Shown here: in pieces, positions 29,259 through 39,382 of the stretch
Numbering within the stretch: the first letter of the stretch is position 1
Layout: every line of letters starts with the position of its first letter
Assembly: GCA_018971185.1 (NCBI GenBank)
Contig: JAGXBH010000006.1
Coordinates: forward strand, 1 to 64,000
Direction: 5' to 3'
Length of the DNA stretch: 64,000 nt
DNA from: Acidobacteriota bacterium
Lineage (GTDB): Bacteria; Actinomycetota; Acidimicrobiia; Acidimicrobiales; RAAP-2
Program-made: the position numbers and the translations under genes
The notes under the pieces: generated by a model
Databases searched by the model: none
Told to the model about the DNA's origin: nothing
Seen by the model: the letters and a program-made list of their open reading frames with translations, nothing else

Positions 29259-29876
29259 CTACTGGTCGCCCGCGGCCGCTTCGGGTCCGAGGACCGCCTC
29301 AAGGTCCTCGCGACGCACCGCTCCCTCACGCCGCAGATGCCAGCCGTCGGACGCCAACTCCACCACCGTCGACACCTCGCCGTCGCAGACGCCCGCGTCG
29401 AGGACCCCGGCCACGGGCGCCCCCCAGGTCGTGCCCTCGACGTCCTCGACGCTGACGCACGGACGACGGCCGTGCTCGTTCGCGCTGGTCACCGCCAGGG
29501 GACCGCACTGGGCGATGATCGAGGACAACTGCGGCTGGCGCGCGAGGCGCAGGCCCAACGTGGACCTCGCGCCGACGCGGGCCGCCACCGACGCGGGCGC
29601 GTCGACCACGATGGTCAGGGCCCCCGGCCAGAAGCGCTCGGCCAGACGCTGCGCGTCGTCGGACCAGTCGACGCCCAGTTCCGCGACCTGCGCCAGCGAA
29701 CCCACCAGCACGGGAAGCGCCACGTGCTGGGGGCGTCGTTTCACCGCGAAGAGCCGCGCGACCGCGTCGGCGTCGGCGAGGCGCGCGGCCACTCCGTACA
29801 CGGTGTCGGTGGGCACGACCACGACTTGCGCGCTCAGTAGCGCCCGGACCGCCTCCCCCACGTCCAGACGCCTCAC
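29259..29876 (-). CDS. threonylcarbamoyl-AMP synthase (Sua5/YrdC/YwlC)
   Basis: Makes threonylcarbamoyl-AMP for the t6A tRNA modification. The YrdC domain opens VVVPTDTVYGVAARL, continues with the KRRPQHVALPVLV motif and contains LTIVVDAP, STLGLRLA and LAVTSANEHG. I use the GTG at 29876, which overlaps the prmC stop (GTGA), giving 205 aa; the 376-aa track ORF includes Arg-rich antisense-like sequence. Same order (prmC-sua5) as Rv1300-Rv1301. Confidence 0.93.
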   Translation of the reverse strand: MRRLDVGEAVRALLSAQVVVVPTDTVYGVAARLADADAVARLFAVKRRPQHVALPVLVGSLAQVAELGVDWSDDAQRLAERFWPGALTIVVDAPASVAARVGARSTLGLRLARQPQLSSIIAQCGPLAVTSANEHGRRPCVSVEDVEGTTWGAPVAGVLDAGVCDGEVSTVVELASDGWHLRREGAVRREDLEAVLGPEAAAGDQ

Positions 29877-30700
29877 GTCGGTCGCCTCGCGACGAAGACG
29901 CGAGGACGCCCACTCAGGTCGTCGACGCCGCGAACGTCGACGTACCCGCGCGCGCTCGTGAGTCCCCGGAGCGCCTCGCGGTGTCCGACGCCGTGCTCCA
30001 CCACCAAGGATGCGCCCGGACGCAGCCACTCGAACGCCTCGTCCACGATGATGCTCAGGTCCTCGAAGCCCACGACGCCGCGCGCGTCCGGCGACACCAA
30101 GGCGCCCCGGGGCTCGTGTCCGAGCACCGGGTCCAGGTCCGCCATCTCTGAGTCGCCCACGTAGGGCGGATTCGCCACGACCAGGTCCACGCGCGAGCGC
30201 AGCGAGTGGTCGAGGGCGTCGAACCACGAGGACGCCACGAACGAGACCGCCGTCAGCGCGTGCTTGCGCGCGTTGGCGCGCGCGACGTCGAGGGCGGCCG
30301 TCGACTCGTCCACCGCGATCAGGGCTCCCCCCACCCCTCGTGAGCGCAGTTCGTCGAGTATCGCCAGTCCGAGCGCGCCCGAGCCGCACCCCAGGTCGAC
30401 GATGAGCGGGGCTCGGTCCGCACCGGACAGCTCGCCGAGGGCGACGTCCACCATCTCCTCGGTCTCGGGGCGCGGGATCAGGACGCGAGGGTCGACGTCG
30501 AGGTCGAGTGCGCGAAAGGGCCAGTGTCCGATGACGTACTGCAGTGGCTCGCCCGCGAGGCGCCGACGCGCCGCGGCGAGCAGTGTCGACTGATCCGCGT
30601 CAGGGCGCGTCGCGAACTCCTCCACCAGCCACCGGGCCTCGTGTCGCTCGACGCCGAGGGCCACGAGGTCGGCGACCCCCATGGTCTCAGCGTCCGTCAC
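29873..30700 (-). CDS. prmC: release factor glutamine methyltransferase
   Basis: Methylates the GGQ glutamine of RF1/RF2. The SAM-binding motif DLGCGSGALGLAI and the catalytic NPPY (VVANPPYVGDS) are present, with the family's PLQYVIGHWPF and PRPETEEMVD upstream. 275 aa. It overlaps its substrate's gene prfA by 14 nt. Confidence 0.95.
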   Translation of the reverse strand: MTDAETMGVADLVALGVERHEARWLVEEFATRPDADQSTLLAAARRRLAGEPLQYVIGHWPFRALDLDVDPRVLIPRPETEEMVDVALGELSGADRAPLIVDLGCGSGALGLAILDELRSRGVGGALIAVDESTAALDVARANARKHALTAVSFVASSWFDALDHSLRSRVDLVVANPPYVGDSEMADLDPVLGHEPRGALVSPDARGVVGFEDLSIIVDEAFEWLRPGASLVVEHGVGHREALRGLTSARGYVDVRGVDDLSGRPRVFVARRPT

Positions 30701-31766
30701 TCTCGGCCAGTTGACGTGCGCGCTGGTCCGCGAGCAGGGCGTCGATGAAGGGATCGAGGTCGCCGGCCAGGACGGCGTCGAGGGTATAGGACGTCATGGA
30801 GATGCGATGGTCGGTGACGCGATTTTCCTTGAAGTTGTAGGTGCGGATCTTCTCGCTGCGCCCGCCACCGCCGAGCTGGGAGCGCTTGAGGTCACCGAGT
30901 TCGTTGGCCTGGGCGTCCTGGGCCGCCTTGAGCAGACGCGAGCGAAGGACGATGAGAGCCTTCGCCCGGTTCTGGATCTGACTCTTCTCGTCCTGCATCG
31001 AGACCACGATGCCCGTGGGGATATGGGTGATACGCACGGCGGAGTCCGTGGTGTTGACGCTCTGGCCCCCGGGGCCCGAGGAACGGTAGACGTCGATCTT
31101 GAGTTCGTTGGGGTCCAGCGCCACGTCGACCTCCTCGGCCTCGGGCAGGACCGACACGGTGGCCGAGGACGTGTGCACCCGGCCCTTGGCCTCGGTGACG
31201 GGCACTCGCTGGACGCGGTGGACCCCGGCCTCGTGCGACAGGCGCGTCCAGGCGTCATCGCCCTTGACCAGGTAGGTGGCCTCGTCGAGCCCGCCGTGAT
31301 CGGATTCACGCTCCTCGACCACCTCGAGCTTCCAGCCGCGTAACGACGCGTAGCGCCGATACATCTCGGCCAAGTCCCCGGCGAAGAGATTGGCCTCCTC
31401 GCCCCCCTCGGCCCCGCGGATCTCCAGGATCACGTTACGTCCCTCGTTGGGATCGCGAGGCAGCAGGAGGGTCTCGAGGTTCTCCTCGAGGGCGGGCAGG
31501 CGCTCCTCGGCCGCCACGACCTCGTCGCGCCAGAGCTCGCGGTCGTCGCCACTGGTCTCGTTGAACATCTCGCGCGCCGTGGCGAGGTCGTCGCGGGCGG
31601 ACTTGAGTTGGTTCCACGCGGCGTTGATCTCCGCCAACTCCTTGAATCGGCGCGACAGGTCGCGAAGACGCGCCAGGTCCGACGCGACGTCGGGTTGGGC
31701 GAGGGCGGCCTCGACGGAGCGAAGCTCCTCTTCGAGACTGGAGAGGGTGTCGTCGAGCGAGCGCAC
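30687..31766 (-). CDS. prfA: peptide chain release factor 1
   Basis: Reads UAA/UAG and releases the nascent chain. The GGQ motif lies in SSGPGGQSVNTTDSAV; the RF1-type tripeptide is PVT in RVPVTEAKGRVHTS (PxT rather than RF2's SPF). 359 aa, GTG start 21 nt after rpmE. Confidence 0.97.
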   Translation of the reverse strand: MRSLDDTLSSLEEELRSVEAALAQPDVASDLARLRDLSRRFKELAEINAAWNQLKSARDDLATAREMFNETSGDDRELWRDEVVAAEERLPALEENLETLLLPRDPNEGRNVILEIRGAEGGEEANLFAGDLAEMYRRYASLRGWKLEVVEERESDHGGLDEATYLVKGDDAWTRLSHEAGVHRVQRVPVTEAKGRVHTSSATVSVLPEAEEVDVALDPNELKIDVYRSSGPGGQSVNTTDSAVRITHIPTGIVVSMQDEKSQIQNRAKALIVLRSRLLKAAQDAQANELGDLKRSQLGGGGRSEKIRTYNFKENRVTDHRISMTSYTLDAVLAGDLDPFIDALLADQRARQLAESDGR

Positions 31767-31787
31767 GAAAGGTGGCGGCTCGCCGGC

Positions 31788-32015
31788 CTACGCCTTGGGA
31801 GCGCGCGCCTTGTTGGTCTTCTGGGCGTAACGACGCTGGAAGCGCTCGACGCGGCCACCGGTGTCGACCAGCTTCTGCTTACCGGTGAAGAAGGGGTGGC
31901 ACTCGTTGCACAGTTCCACCTTGATCTCGGCCTTGGTCGACTTGGTCGTGAAGGTGTTACCACACGAGCAGGTGACCTGCGCGTCGATGTACTGAGGGTG
32001 AATATCGGTCTTCAT
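31788..32015 (-). CDS. rpmE: 50S ribosomal protein L31, zinc-binding form
   Basis: 75-aa L31 of the C+ type: Cys-x-Cys (TCSCGN) and CxxC (LCNECHPF) form the zinc site. Strong AAGGAG ribosome site. Located between rho and prfA as in mycobacteria (Rv1298). Confidence 0.97.
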   Translation of the reverse strand: MKTDIHPQYIDAQVTCSCGNTFTTKSTKAEIKVELCNECHPFFTGKQKLVDTGGRVERFQRRYAQKTNKARAPKA

Positions 32016-32053
32016 GGGTGCTCCTTGGTGCGGATGAAGAGTTTACAGGAAAA

Positions 32054-33802
32054 TCAGCTGGTCGGTGCGGGGCCCCGGGCGATCTCGGACAGGAACTCCT
32101 CGTTCGATCGCGTGGTCTTGATCTTGTCGATCAAGAGTTCGAGCCCCGCGGCCTCACGGCCCTCCGACGCCAGCCCGTTGAGGACCCGGCGGAGTCTCCA
32201 GACCTGGGGCAACACGTCGCGATCGAAGAGCAGCTCCTCGTGGCGGGTGGAGGAGCCGTTGACGTCGATGGCCGGGAAGAGTCGGCGTTCGGCCAGTCGA
32301 CGATCCAGTTTGAGCTCCATGTTGCCGGTCCCCTTGAACTCCTCGAAGATGACTTCGTCCATCTTGGAGCCCGTCTCGACCAGCGCCGATGCGAGGATCG
32401 TCAGGGAGCCACCCTCCTCGATGTTGCGCGCGGAGCCGAAGAACTTCTTGGGGGGGTAGAGCGCGCCCGAGTCCACGCCGCCCGACATGATGCGACCGGT
32501 GGCGGGAGCGGCCAGGTTGTAGGCCCGCGCCAGACGCGTGATGCCGTCGAGGATGATCACCACGTCACGACCCTGCTCGACGAGGCGCTTGGCGCGCTCG
32601 ATGCAGAGCTCGGCCACGTGGGTGTGCTCCTCCGCCGGGCGGTCGAACGTCGAGGCGACGACCTCGCCGTTGACGCTGCGGCGCATGTCGGTGACCTCCT
32701 CGGGACGCTCGTCGACCAGGAGGACCATCAGATGGACTTCGGGGTTGTTCGCCTCGATCGACTGCGCGATCTGCTTCATGATCGTCGTCTTGCCGGCCTT
32801 GGGCGGCGAGACGATGAGCCCGCGCTGCCCCTTGCCGATGGGCGCGAGCAGGTCCACGATGCGCGGGGTGAGTTCGGACTTGCCCTCGTTGCTCGCCAGA
32901 CGTAGCTTCTCGTCAGGGAAGAGCGGCGTCAGGTCCTCGAAGCGCGGGCGCAGCTTGGCGACCTCGGGATCGTATCCGGCCACGGTGTCGACGCGCAGCA
33001 GCGCCGGGTACTTCTCGTTGGAGGCGGCCGGCCGGTAGCCGCCCGTGATGGCGTCACCCTTTCTCAAGTGGTAGCGACGCACCATGTTGATGGACACGTA
33101 CACGTCGTTGGGCGACGAGTGGAATCCCTTGGTCCGCAGGAAGCCGTAGCCGTCGTCGCGCAGGTCGAGCAGACCGTCGACCTCGACGAGATCGCCGTTG
33201 TAGGGCTGGTCGGCGTTGGGCATGGCCTCGGAGAACCGATCGCGACCGTTGCCGCCCGCGTTGCGATTGCGTCGATTGCGTCGGCTGTTGCGGCCGCCGG
33301 GCTCGTTGGTGAACTCCCGGGGTTGGCGCTCGCGGGGCTGGGAACCCTGTCGGGGGGCGGCCACGTCGCTGGTCGAATCGGCCACGCTCGCGGTCGCGGG
33401 CGCCACGACGGGGGCGGCCACGGATGCGCTCTCCGCGCTCGCGCCACGGGGCGCCCGGCTCGAGCGGCCCGCGTTGGCCCCCGCGTCGGCGTCGGCGTGC
33501 GCTCCGTTGGCGCGCGCGACGTCGGGGGTCGGCGCCGCGGCGGCGTCGGCGCTGAACTCGTTCACCAGCGCGTCGAAGTCCTCGGGCGTCGCCACCGTCC
33601 GCCGCGAGCGAACCGCTCTCGTCGGACGTGCGAGGTCGGCGTCGGCGGGGCCGGCCGCGGCACCCATGATGGTCTCGATCAGCGTCGCCTTAGAGGCACG
33701 CGCCGAGACCTCGGCACCCGTGAGCTTGACGATCGCCTGAAGGTCCTCGCGCGACTTTGATTCGAGGTCCGAGCGTTCTGGGGAGTTGGACTTCACAGCC
33801 AT
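32054..33802 (-). CDS. rho: transcription termination factor Rho
   Basis: RNA-dependent hexameric helicase. N-terminal Rho_N helices, then a long Ala/Asp/Arg/Asn-rich insertion (including RNSRRNRRNRNAGGNGR) typical of actinobacterial Rho, the RNA-binding fold (GYGFLRTKG), Walker A PPKAGKTT and the Q/R loop region (KGTGNMELKLDRRLAERRLFPAID). ATG 33802 (MAVKSNSPERSD) follows GAGAGAGGATTT; the track start adds 29 residues without support. 582 aa. First gene after its own promoter candidate. Confidence 0.95.
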   Translation of the reverse strand: MAVKSNSPERSDLESKSREDLQAIVKLTGAEVSARASKATLIETIMGAAAGPADADLARPTRAVRSRRTVATPEDFDALVNEFSADAAAAPTPDVARANGAHADADAGANAGRSSRAPRGASAESASVAAPVVAPATASVADSTSDVAAPRQGSQPRERQPREFTNEPGGRNSRRNRRNRNAGGNGRDRFSEAMPNADQPYNGDLVEVDGLLDLRDDGYGFLRTKGFHSSPNDVYVSINMVRRYHLRKGDAITGGYRPAASNEKYPALLRVDTVAGYDPEVAKLRPRFEDLTPLFPDEKLRLASNEGKSELTPRIVDLLAPIGKGQRGLIVSPPKAGKTTIMKQIAQSIEANNPEVHLMVLLVDERPEEVTDMRRSVNGEVVASTFDRPAEEHTHVAELCIERAKRLVEQGRDVVIILDGITRLARAYNLAAPATGRIMSGGVDSGALYPPKKFFGSARNIEEGGSLTILASALVETGSKMDEVIFEEFKGTGNMELKLDRRLAERRLFPAIDVNGSSTRHEELLFDRDVLPQVWRLRRVLNGLASEGREAAGLELLIDKIKTTRSNEEFLSEIARGPAPTS

Positions 33803-33850
33803 GAATAAATCCTCTCTCTCCGCGCACACGCCAAAATCCGTGGGGTGGAG

Positions 33851-33870
33851 AAAAAAACGGGAAACGCCGT
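33851..33870 (-). terminator. hairpin plus T-run in the rho leader
   Basis: On the minus strand ACGG-CGTTTC-CCGT is followed directly by seven T. It lies about 50 nt upstream of the rho start and downstream of the candidate promoter, so it could act as an attenuator. The stem is only 4 bp. Confidence 0.35.
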
Positions 33871-33923
33871 AGTTGGAAGAGTTCCGCACGTCGGCGAACG
33901 GCCAGACGTGAACGACAAGGCCA

Positions 33924-33951
33924 AGTGTAGCGGATGCCCGCCCTCGTGCAA
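33924..33951 (-). promoter_or_regulatory. candidate sigma-70 promoter for rho
   Basis: The minus strand reads TTGCAC, 16 nt, TACACT in the thrC-rho gap, about 120 nt upstream of the rho ATG. This suggests that rho and downstream genes have their own transcription unit apart from lysA-hom-thrC. Confidence 0.5.
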
Positions 33952-33955
33952 GCGA

Positions 33956-34993
33956 CTACGAGAGTTCGCCCAGCAGCGCCTCCAACGTCGCGTCGACCAC
34001 GGTGGGCATGGCGCTGGTCGACACCGCGGTGTCGGGGTCCTTGAGACCGTTGCCGGTGAGGACGCACACCACCGTCGACCCCGGGGGGACACCGAACTTC
34101 ATGATGCCCGCGACCGAGGCCGCCGACGCCGGTTCGCAGAAGATCGACTCGTGACGCGCCACGAAGCGGTAGGCCTCGAGTATCTCGTCGTCGCTCACCG
34201 CGCGGATGTCTCCCAGGGACTCGTGGATCACTTCGAGGGCGGGGATCCAACTCGCGGGATTGCCGATGCGAATCGCGGTGGCGATGGTCTCGGGGTTCGC
34301 GACGGGGTGTCCTAGGACGATGGGTGCCGCACCCGCCGCCTGGAAACCCCACATCTTGGGGAGCCGCTTGGCCAGACCGGCGGTGTGGTACTCGATGAAC
34401 CCGCGCCAGTACGCGGTGATGTTGCCCGCGTTCCCCACGGGGATCGCCAGGACGTCGGGCGCCTCACCCAGGACGTCGACGATCTCGTAGGCACCGGTCT
34501 TCTGGCCCTCGATGCGGTCGGGGTTGATCGAGTTGACGATGGTGATCGGCAGGTGCTTGGTCAGTTCGCGCGCCAGGTCCAAGGCCTGGTCGAAGTTCCC
34601 GCGGATCTGCAGGACCTGGGCCCCGTAGACGATGGCCTGGGCCAACTTTCCCATGGCGATCTTGCCCTCGGGGACGAGGACCACACAGTCCATCCCCGCC
34701 TTCGCGGCGTACGCCGCGGCCGCCGCGGACGTGTTGCCGGTCGAGCCGCAGATCACCGTCCGCGCGCCCTGCGCCTTGGCCTTGGTGATGGCCATGGTCA
34801 TGCCGCGGTCCTTGAACGAGCCCGAGGGGTTGAGGCCCTCGAACTTCAACCACACGTTGGCCCCGACGCGCTCGGAGAGTCGCTCGGCGAAGATCAACGG
34901 GGTGTTGCCCTCCTGGAGGGTGATGATCTCGTCAACGCCCTCGAGATCGAGCCACTGCCCGTACTCCTTCAGCAAACCATTCCAACCGGTCAC
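33956..34993 (-). CDS. thrC: threonine synthase
   Basis: PLP enzyme converting O-phosphohomoserine to threonine. PLP-lysine motif [12 protein letters not shown], phosphate-binding VGNAGNI and the conserved EGNTPL opening. GTG start overlaps the hom stop (GTGA) with GGAGGT upstream. 345 aa. thrB, which follows in mycobacteria, is absent here; a promoter for rho occupies that position. Confidence 0.96.
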   Translation of the reverse strand: MTGWNGLLKEYGQWLDLEGVDEIITLQEGNTPLIFAERLSERVGANVWLKFEGLNPSGSFKDRGMTMAITKAKAQGARTVICGSTGNTSAAAAAYAAKAGMDCVVLVPEGKIAMGKLAQAIVYGAQVLQIRGNFDQALDLARELTKHLPITIVNSINPDRIEGQKTGAYEIVDVLGEAPDVLAIPVGNAGNITAYWRGFIEYHTAGLAKRLPKMWGFQAAGAAPIVLGHPVANPETIATAIRIGNPASWIPALEVIHESLGDIRAVSDDEILEAYRFVARHESIFCEPASAASVAGIMKFGVPPGSTVVCVLTGNGLKDPDTAVSTSAMPTVVDATLEALLGELS

Positions 34994-36291
34994 GCGACAC
35001 CTCCGTCAATTACGCGAATGGATGCGCCGATGGAATCCACCGACGCCAACTGGGCGAGGTCCTCGATCGTCGAGGCGACATCGCGGGCCTTGACCTCGTG
35101 GGTCAGGAACGAGAGCCGGGCCTCTCGACCGAAACCGGACTGCTCCATGGACTGGATCGAGACCTGATGGCGGCCGAACACCCCCGCGACCTGCGCCAGG
35201 ACGCCGGGCTCGTCACGCACGTCGAGACTCAAGTAGAACACGCTCGAGAGCTCGCCGGCGTCGACGCTCTGCAATCGATCGTCGACGCTGAAGGGCACGT
35301 CGTGGCGCCCGCTCACGCGATTGCGCGCCGCGTGCAGGACGTCGCCGAGCACCGCGGTGGCGCTCGGGGCACCCCCGGCCCCCTGACCGAGCCACATGAG
35401 CGGACCGCTCTTGTCGCCCTCGATGAACACCGCGTTCATCGCTCCGTGCACGGCGGCCAGCGGGTGCTCGACCGGGATGAACGCGGGGTGGGTACGACGC
35501 GACAGCCCGTGCTCGCCCACTCGCTCCACCACGCCGATGAGCTTGATCACGTACCCGGCCCGACGCGCGAACTCGACGTCCACCGATCGCACCGCGCTGA
35601 TCCCCTCGCGCGAGATCGGCTCGCCGCGCAAGGCGGTGCCGATGGCCAGCGACGAGAGGATCTGTACCTTGGCCGCCGCGTCGAACGCCTCGACGTCGGC
35701 GGTCGGATCGGCTTCGGCGTAGCCCAGGTCCTGGGCCTCCTTGAGCGCCTCCGCGTAGTCACGGCCCTCCGAGGTCATCTGGGAGAGGATGAAGTTCGTC
35801 GTACCGTTGACGATGCCCAGTACCCGGTTGATCTTCTCACCGGCGAGTGAGGTGCGCAGGGCCCGGATGATCGGGATCCCCCCGGCCACCGACGCCTCGT
35901 AGAGCAGGTCGGCGCCGTTCTCGTGGGCGAGTCGGGCGAGTTCGGTCCCGTGCTCGGCCATCAGGGTCTTGTTCGCGGTGACCACCGAGGCGCCGCGACG
36001 TAGCGCGGTCTCGATCCAGGTTCGCGCCGGCTCCACGCCGCCGGCCAGTTCGACGAGGATGTCGACGTCGTCACGCGCGGCCACGGCGAGCGCGTCATCG
36101 ACCAGCAGGGCGCGATCGACCCCGACGCGCGCGGCGTCGAGGTCGCGCACGGCGACGGCGACCAGGTCCAAGACAGCGGTGGCGCCGTCGAGCAGGGCGA
36201 TCTGGCGCGACTCGTCGGTCAACATCTCGACGAACGCGCGGCCCACGTTGCCCGCGCCGATGACCCCGAGGCGCACGTGTGGCGTGTTCAT
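34990..36291 (-). CDS. hom: homoserine dehydrogenase with ACT domain
   Basis: Reduces aspartate semialdehyde to homoserine. NAD(P)-binding [11 protein letters not shown], the [11 protein letters not shown] motif and the catalytic lysine region ([12 protein letters not shown]) are clear. Residues from about 355 form an ACT domain ([18 protein letters not shown]), implying threonine feedback. 433 aa; lies 31 nt after lysA. Confidence 0.96.
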   Translation of the reverse strand: MNTPHVRLGVIGAGNVGRAFVEMLTDESRQIALLDGATAVLDLVAVAVRDLDAARVGVDRALLVDDALAVAARDDVDILVELAGGVEPARTWIETALRRGASVVTANKTLMAEHGTELARLAHENGADLLYEASVAGGIPIIRALRTSLAGEKINRVLGIVNGTTNFILSQMTSEGRDYAEALKEAQDLGYAEADPTADVEAFDAAAKVQILSSLAIGTALRGEPISREGISAVRSVDVEFARRAGYVIKLIGVVERVGEHGLSRRTHPAFIPVEHPLAAVHGAMNAVFIEGDKSGPLMWLGQGAGGAPSATAVLGDVLHAARNRVSGRHDVPFSVDDRLQSVDAGELSSVFYLSLDVRDEPGVLAQVAGVFGRHQVSIQSMEQSGFGREARLSFLTHEVKARDVASTIEDLAQLASVDSIGASIRVIDGGVA

Positions 36292-36322
36292 GCTAAAAGG
36301 CTAACCGTAATCATGGAGGGCG

Positions 36323-37597
36323 CTAGTTGACTTCGAGGCGCGCGAGGTCGTCGAACGTCTCGCGGCGCAGCACCTCGCGGGCGCGTCCCTGGTTGACGAA
36401 GACGACGCTCGGGCGCGGCACCCGGTTGTAGTTCGAGGCCATCGAGTAGCCGTAGGCGCCCGTCACGGGCGTCGCGATCACGCTGCCGACACCGGTGGAC
36501 GCGGGTAACCAGGCCTCGTCGATCAGGACGTCGCCGCTCTCGCAGTGGCGGCCCACCAGGCGCACCGCCTGGGGACGCGGGGCCAACGGGTGCGCGACGT
36601 CGAACGCCTCGTAACCGGACCCGTAGAGCACCGGGCGAGGGTTGTCGCTCATCCCGCCGTCGACGGCGAGGTAGGTGCGCTGGCTCAGCGGTTTGCGCGC
36701 CCCCACGGTATAGAGGGTGAGCGCCGCCTGGGCCACGATGGCGCGTCCCGGTTCCGCGGTGATCCTCGTCGCGGGGTCGAGTCCCGCGGCCATCGCCGAG
36801 GTCCGTACCGCCCGGCCCCATTGGGCGATCGAGAGCGCCTCCTCGCCGGCGACGTAGGCCACGCCGAGTCCCCCTCCGACACACATCTCGTCGAAGCCGT
36901 CGTCGCGGATGAAGTCGACCAGGACCTTGACCTCCTCGTCGAACCCGCCGACGTCGAAGATCTGTGAGCCGATGTGGGCGTGCACGCCGTGGACGTGGAC
37001 GTGGGGGACGCTCCGAAGGAGGTCGATGGCGCGTCGCGCGTCGCCGGCCGCCACCGAGAAGCCGAACTTGCTGTCCTCCTGGCCCGTGCGCACGAATTCG
37101 TGCGTGTGCGCCTCCACGCCCGGCGTCACGCGCACCAGGCAGTGCAGGGGACGCCGCGCCGTCACCAGCGCTCGCAGGCGCTCGATCTCGTCGAAGTTGT
37201 CGACGACCACGCGGTGCACGCCGACCTCGAGGGCGGTCTCGAGCTCCGAGGTGAGCTTGTTGTTGCCGTGCAGGACGACGCGTGACGGCGCGACGCCCGC
37301 GCGCAGCACGAGGTCCATCTCCCCTCCGGTGGCGACGTCGACGCACAGACCCTCCTCGACCGCCAGGCGCGCCATCGCGCCGCACAGGAAGGACTTCGAC
37401 GCGAAGGCCACTCCGTCGTCGAAGGCGGCTGCGGCCTGCGCGCACCGTGCACGCAAGGTGGCCTCGTCGTAGACGAACAGCGGCGTGCCGTACGTCGCGG
37501 CGAGACCGAGGAGCGAGACCCCGCCGACCTCGACGTCGTCCTCGAGGAGGCGCGCGGTGTCGGGCAGCAACGAGGCCCGGATCGCCTCAGAGGACAC
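36323..37597 (-). CDS. lysA: diaminopimelate decarboxylase
   Basis: PLP enzyme for the last step of lysine synthesis. The PLP lysine is in VAFASKSFLC, HIGSQ is in VHGVHAHIGSQI, and the CESGDVL and GAYGYSMASNYN motifs are intact. I prefer GTG 37597 (MSSEAIRAS), 8 nt after GGAAG; the track's GTG 37606 lacks spacing from any ribosome site. 424 aa. First gene of lysA-hom-thrC; tRNA-Arg diverges 30 bp away. Confidence 0.96.
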   Translation of the reverse strand: MSSEAIRASLLPDTARLLEDDVEVGGVSLLGLAATYGTPLFVYDEATLRARCAQAAAAFDDGVAFASKSFLCGAMARLAVEEGLCVDVATGGEMDLVLRAGVAPSRVVLHGNNKLTSELETALEVGVHRVVVDNFDEIERLRALVTARRPLHCLVRVTPGVEAHTHEFVRTGQEDSKFGFSVAAGDARRAIDLLRSVPHVHVHGVHAHIGSQIFDVGGFDEEVKVLVDFIRDDGFDEMCVGGGLGVAYVAGEEALSIAQWGRAVRTSAMAAGLDPATRITAEPGRAIVAQAALTLYTVGARKPLSQRTYLAVDGGMSDNPRPVLYGSGYEAFDVAHPLAPRPQAVRLVGRHCESGDVLIDEAWLPASTGVGSVIATPVTGAYGYSMASNYNRVPRPSVVFVNQGRAREVLRRETFDDLARLEVN

Positions 37598-37627
37598 GCC
37601 AGCCACTTCCGGTAGGCTCGTCTACGC

Positions 37628-37699
37628 GCCCTCGTAGCTCAGGGGATAGAGCATTGGCCTCCGAAGCCATGTGCGCAGGTTCGAATCCTGCCGGGGGCA
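37628..37699 (+). tRNA. tRNA-Arg (anticodon CCG)
   Basis: GCCCTCG ... CGGGGGC acceptor stem, D arm TAGCTCAGGGGATAGAGCA, anticodon loop CTCCGAA giving CCG (reads CGG), T arm GCAGGTTCGAATCCTGC, discriminator A and no encoded CCA. A TAGGCT about 10 bp upstream may be its -10. The outermost anticodon-stem pair is a T-T mismatch. Confidence 0.95.
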
Positions 37700-37861
37700 C
37701 GCGACGAAGAACGAGGTCTGGGGCGAGGCGAGCGCACTCCCTCGACCCGTCGGGGCCCCACGACGACCCACGAATCGCCAACGTCATCGCTTCCCCATCC
37801 CACGGCGTCTCGCGCCGACTCGCTCTCACACTACCTAACGATCCCGCGCCCCCCGGCGTGA

Positions 37862-39280
37862 TCAGGGGACGATGAGCATGCGCACGGTGTCGGTCACTTG
37901 CGCGCCACCCGACGTCGACCCCGCCATGATCACGATCGGGTCGCCCGGCTGGGCGATGCCGGCCTTCTTCACGGCGTTCACGGCGACGTCGCAGAGCTCG
38001 TCGATGTCGTGCGAGGGCGAGAGGACGACCTCATCGACGCCCCACGAACCGCGCAGTTGGCGCGCCGTGGCCGTACTGGGCGTGATGGCCACGATGGGCA
38101 TCGGCGGACGGAACCGTGAGATGGCGCGCGCGGTCATGCCCGAGCGGGTGCACGCGACGATGGCCACCGCGTTCTCCTCCATCGCCGCGCGCCACGCGGC
38201 GCCGGTGATGGCGGCGGTGACGCGGGTGGACTGGTTGGCGTGGCCCACGCTGGATTGCAGCTCCAGCGAGGCCCCCCACTTGGCGTAGTCGAAGGAGGCC
38301 TCCGCGCGACGCACGATGCGGTCCATCGTGATCACGGTGCCCACCGGGTCGTCGCCGATCGCGGTCTCGCCCGACAACATGACGGCGCTCGCGCCGTCGA
38401 GCACCGCGTTCGCCACGTCGGTGACCTCGGCGCGCGTGGGCACCTGGGCGTGGGTCATCGATTCGAGCATCTGCGTCGCGACGACCACCGGTCGCGCGTA
38501 GCGGATGCCGTGACGCACGATCAACTTCTGCAGGTGCGGCACCTCCTCGATGGGCATCCGCACTCCCAGGTCACCGCGCGCCACCATGATGGCGTCGGAG
38601 ACGGCCACGATCTCGTCGAGGTTCTCGACGCCCTCGCCGGTCTCGATCTTGGACATCAACATCACGTCATCGCGGCTCAGCACCGATCGCACCGAGACCA
38701 TGTCGAAGGCCGAGCGAACGAAGGACACGGCCAGCATGTCGATGTCCTCGTCCTTCAGCGCCTCGAGCCGTGCGCGGTCGTCGTCGGTGGGCAGTCGGTC
38801 GTTGAGGATCGACGAGGGCAGGCCCATCCCGGGCTTACCCACGACCGCGCCGCCGGAGGTGACCTCGGCCATGGTGTGTGCGCCGACCGTGGTGATCACG
38901 AGCGAGATGCCGCCGTCACCGATGTGGATCCGGTCACCGGGCTTCAGCTGCGACAGGACACCCTCGCGTTCGACGGCGATGCGCTCGGCCGTCGACGTCT
39001 CGCCGAAGGCCTCCACGAGTTCGATCGCCTGACCGATGTCGAGATGGACCGGCATCGTGCCGAAGGAGCCGGCGCGGATCTTGGGTCCCGGGATGTCGAC
39101 CATGATCGCGATGTCCGGCGCCACCGCGCGCACGCGACGCAGTCGCTCCAGGTTCGAGGGGATGTCCCCGTGGGCCATCGACACGCGAAAGACGTCAACC
39201 CCCGCCTTCACCAGGTTCTTCAAGACCTCGTCACTCTCAGAGGCCGGTCCAATGGTTGCTACGATTCGCGTGCGCCGCAC
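37862..39280 (-). CDS. pyk: pyruvate kinase, K+-independent signature
   Basis: Converts PEP and ADP to pyruvate and ATP. Substrate/metal motif MLMSKIETGEGVENLDEI, VARGDLGVRMP and the MLSGETAIGDDPV strand identify it. Residue 67 is Lys in VDIPGPKIRAG where K+-dependent enzymes have Glu, and the potassium-binding NFSHG is replaced by SMAHG, both features of K+-independent pyruvate kinases. GTG start with AAGGGG 7 nt upstream. 472 aa. The 160-bp gap to tRNA-Arg shows no gene or clear terminator. Confidence 0.96.
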   Translation of the reverse strand: MRRTRIVATIGPASESDEVLKNLVKAGVDVFRVSMAHGDIPSNLERLRRVRAVAPDIAIMVDIPGPKIRAGSFGTMPVHLDIGQAIELVEAFGETSTAERIAVEREGVLSQLKPGDRIHIGDGGISLVITTVGAHTMAEVTSGGAVVGKPGMGLPSSILNDRLPTDDDRARLEALKDEDIDMLAVSFVRSAFDMVSVRSVLSRDDVMLMSKIETGEGVENLDEIVAVSDAIMVARGDLGVRMPIEEVPHLQKLIVRHGIRYARPVVVATQMLESMTHAQVPTRAEVTDVANAVLDGASAVMLSGETAIGDDPVGTVITMDRIVRRAEASFDYAKWGASLELQSSVGHANQSTRVTAAITGAAWRAAMEENAVAIVACTRSGMTARAISRFRPPMPIVAITPSTATARQLRGSWGVDEVVLSPSHDIDELCDVAVNAVKKAGIAQPGDPIVIMAGSTSGGAQVTDTVRMLIVP

Positions 39281-39382
39281 GATAGTCCCCTTAAAGATTT
39301 TTCAGCAGTCTACTTGAGGGCAACGTTGTCTCTCCCGTGGACACGTGAACGTTACGTTTCGCGCGACGGCCGCATCGCTTAC

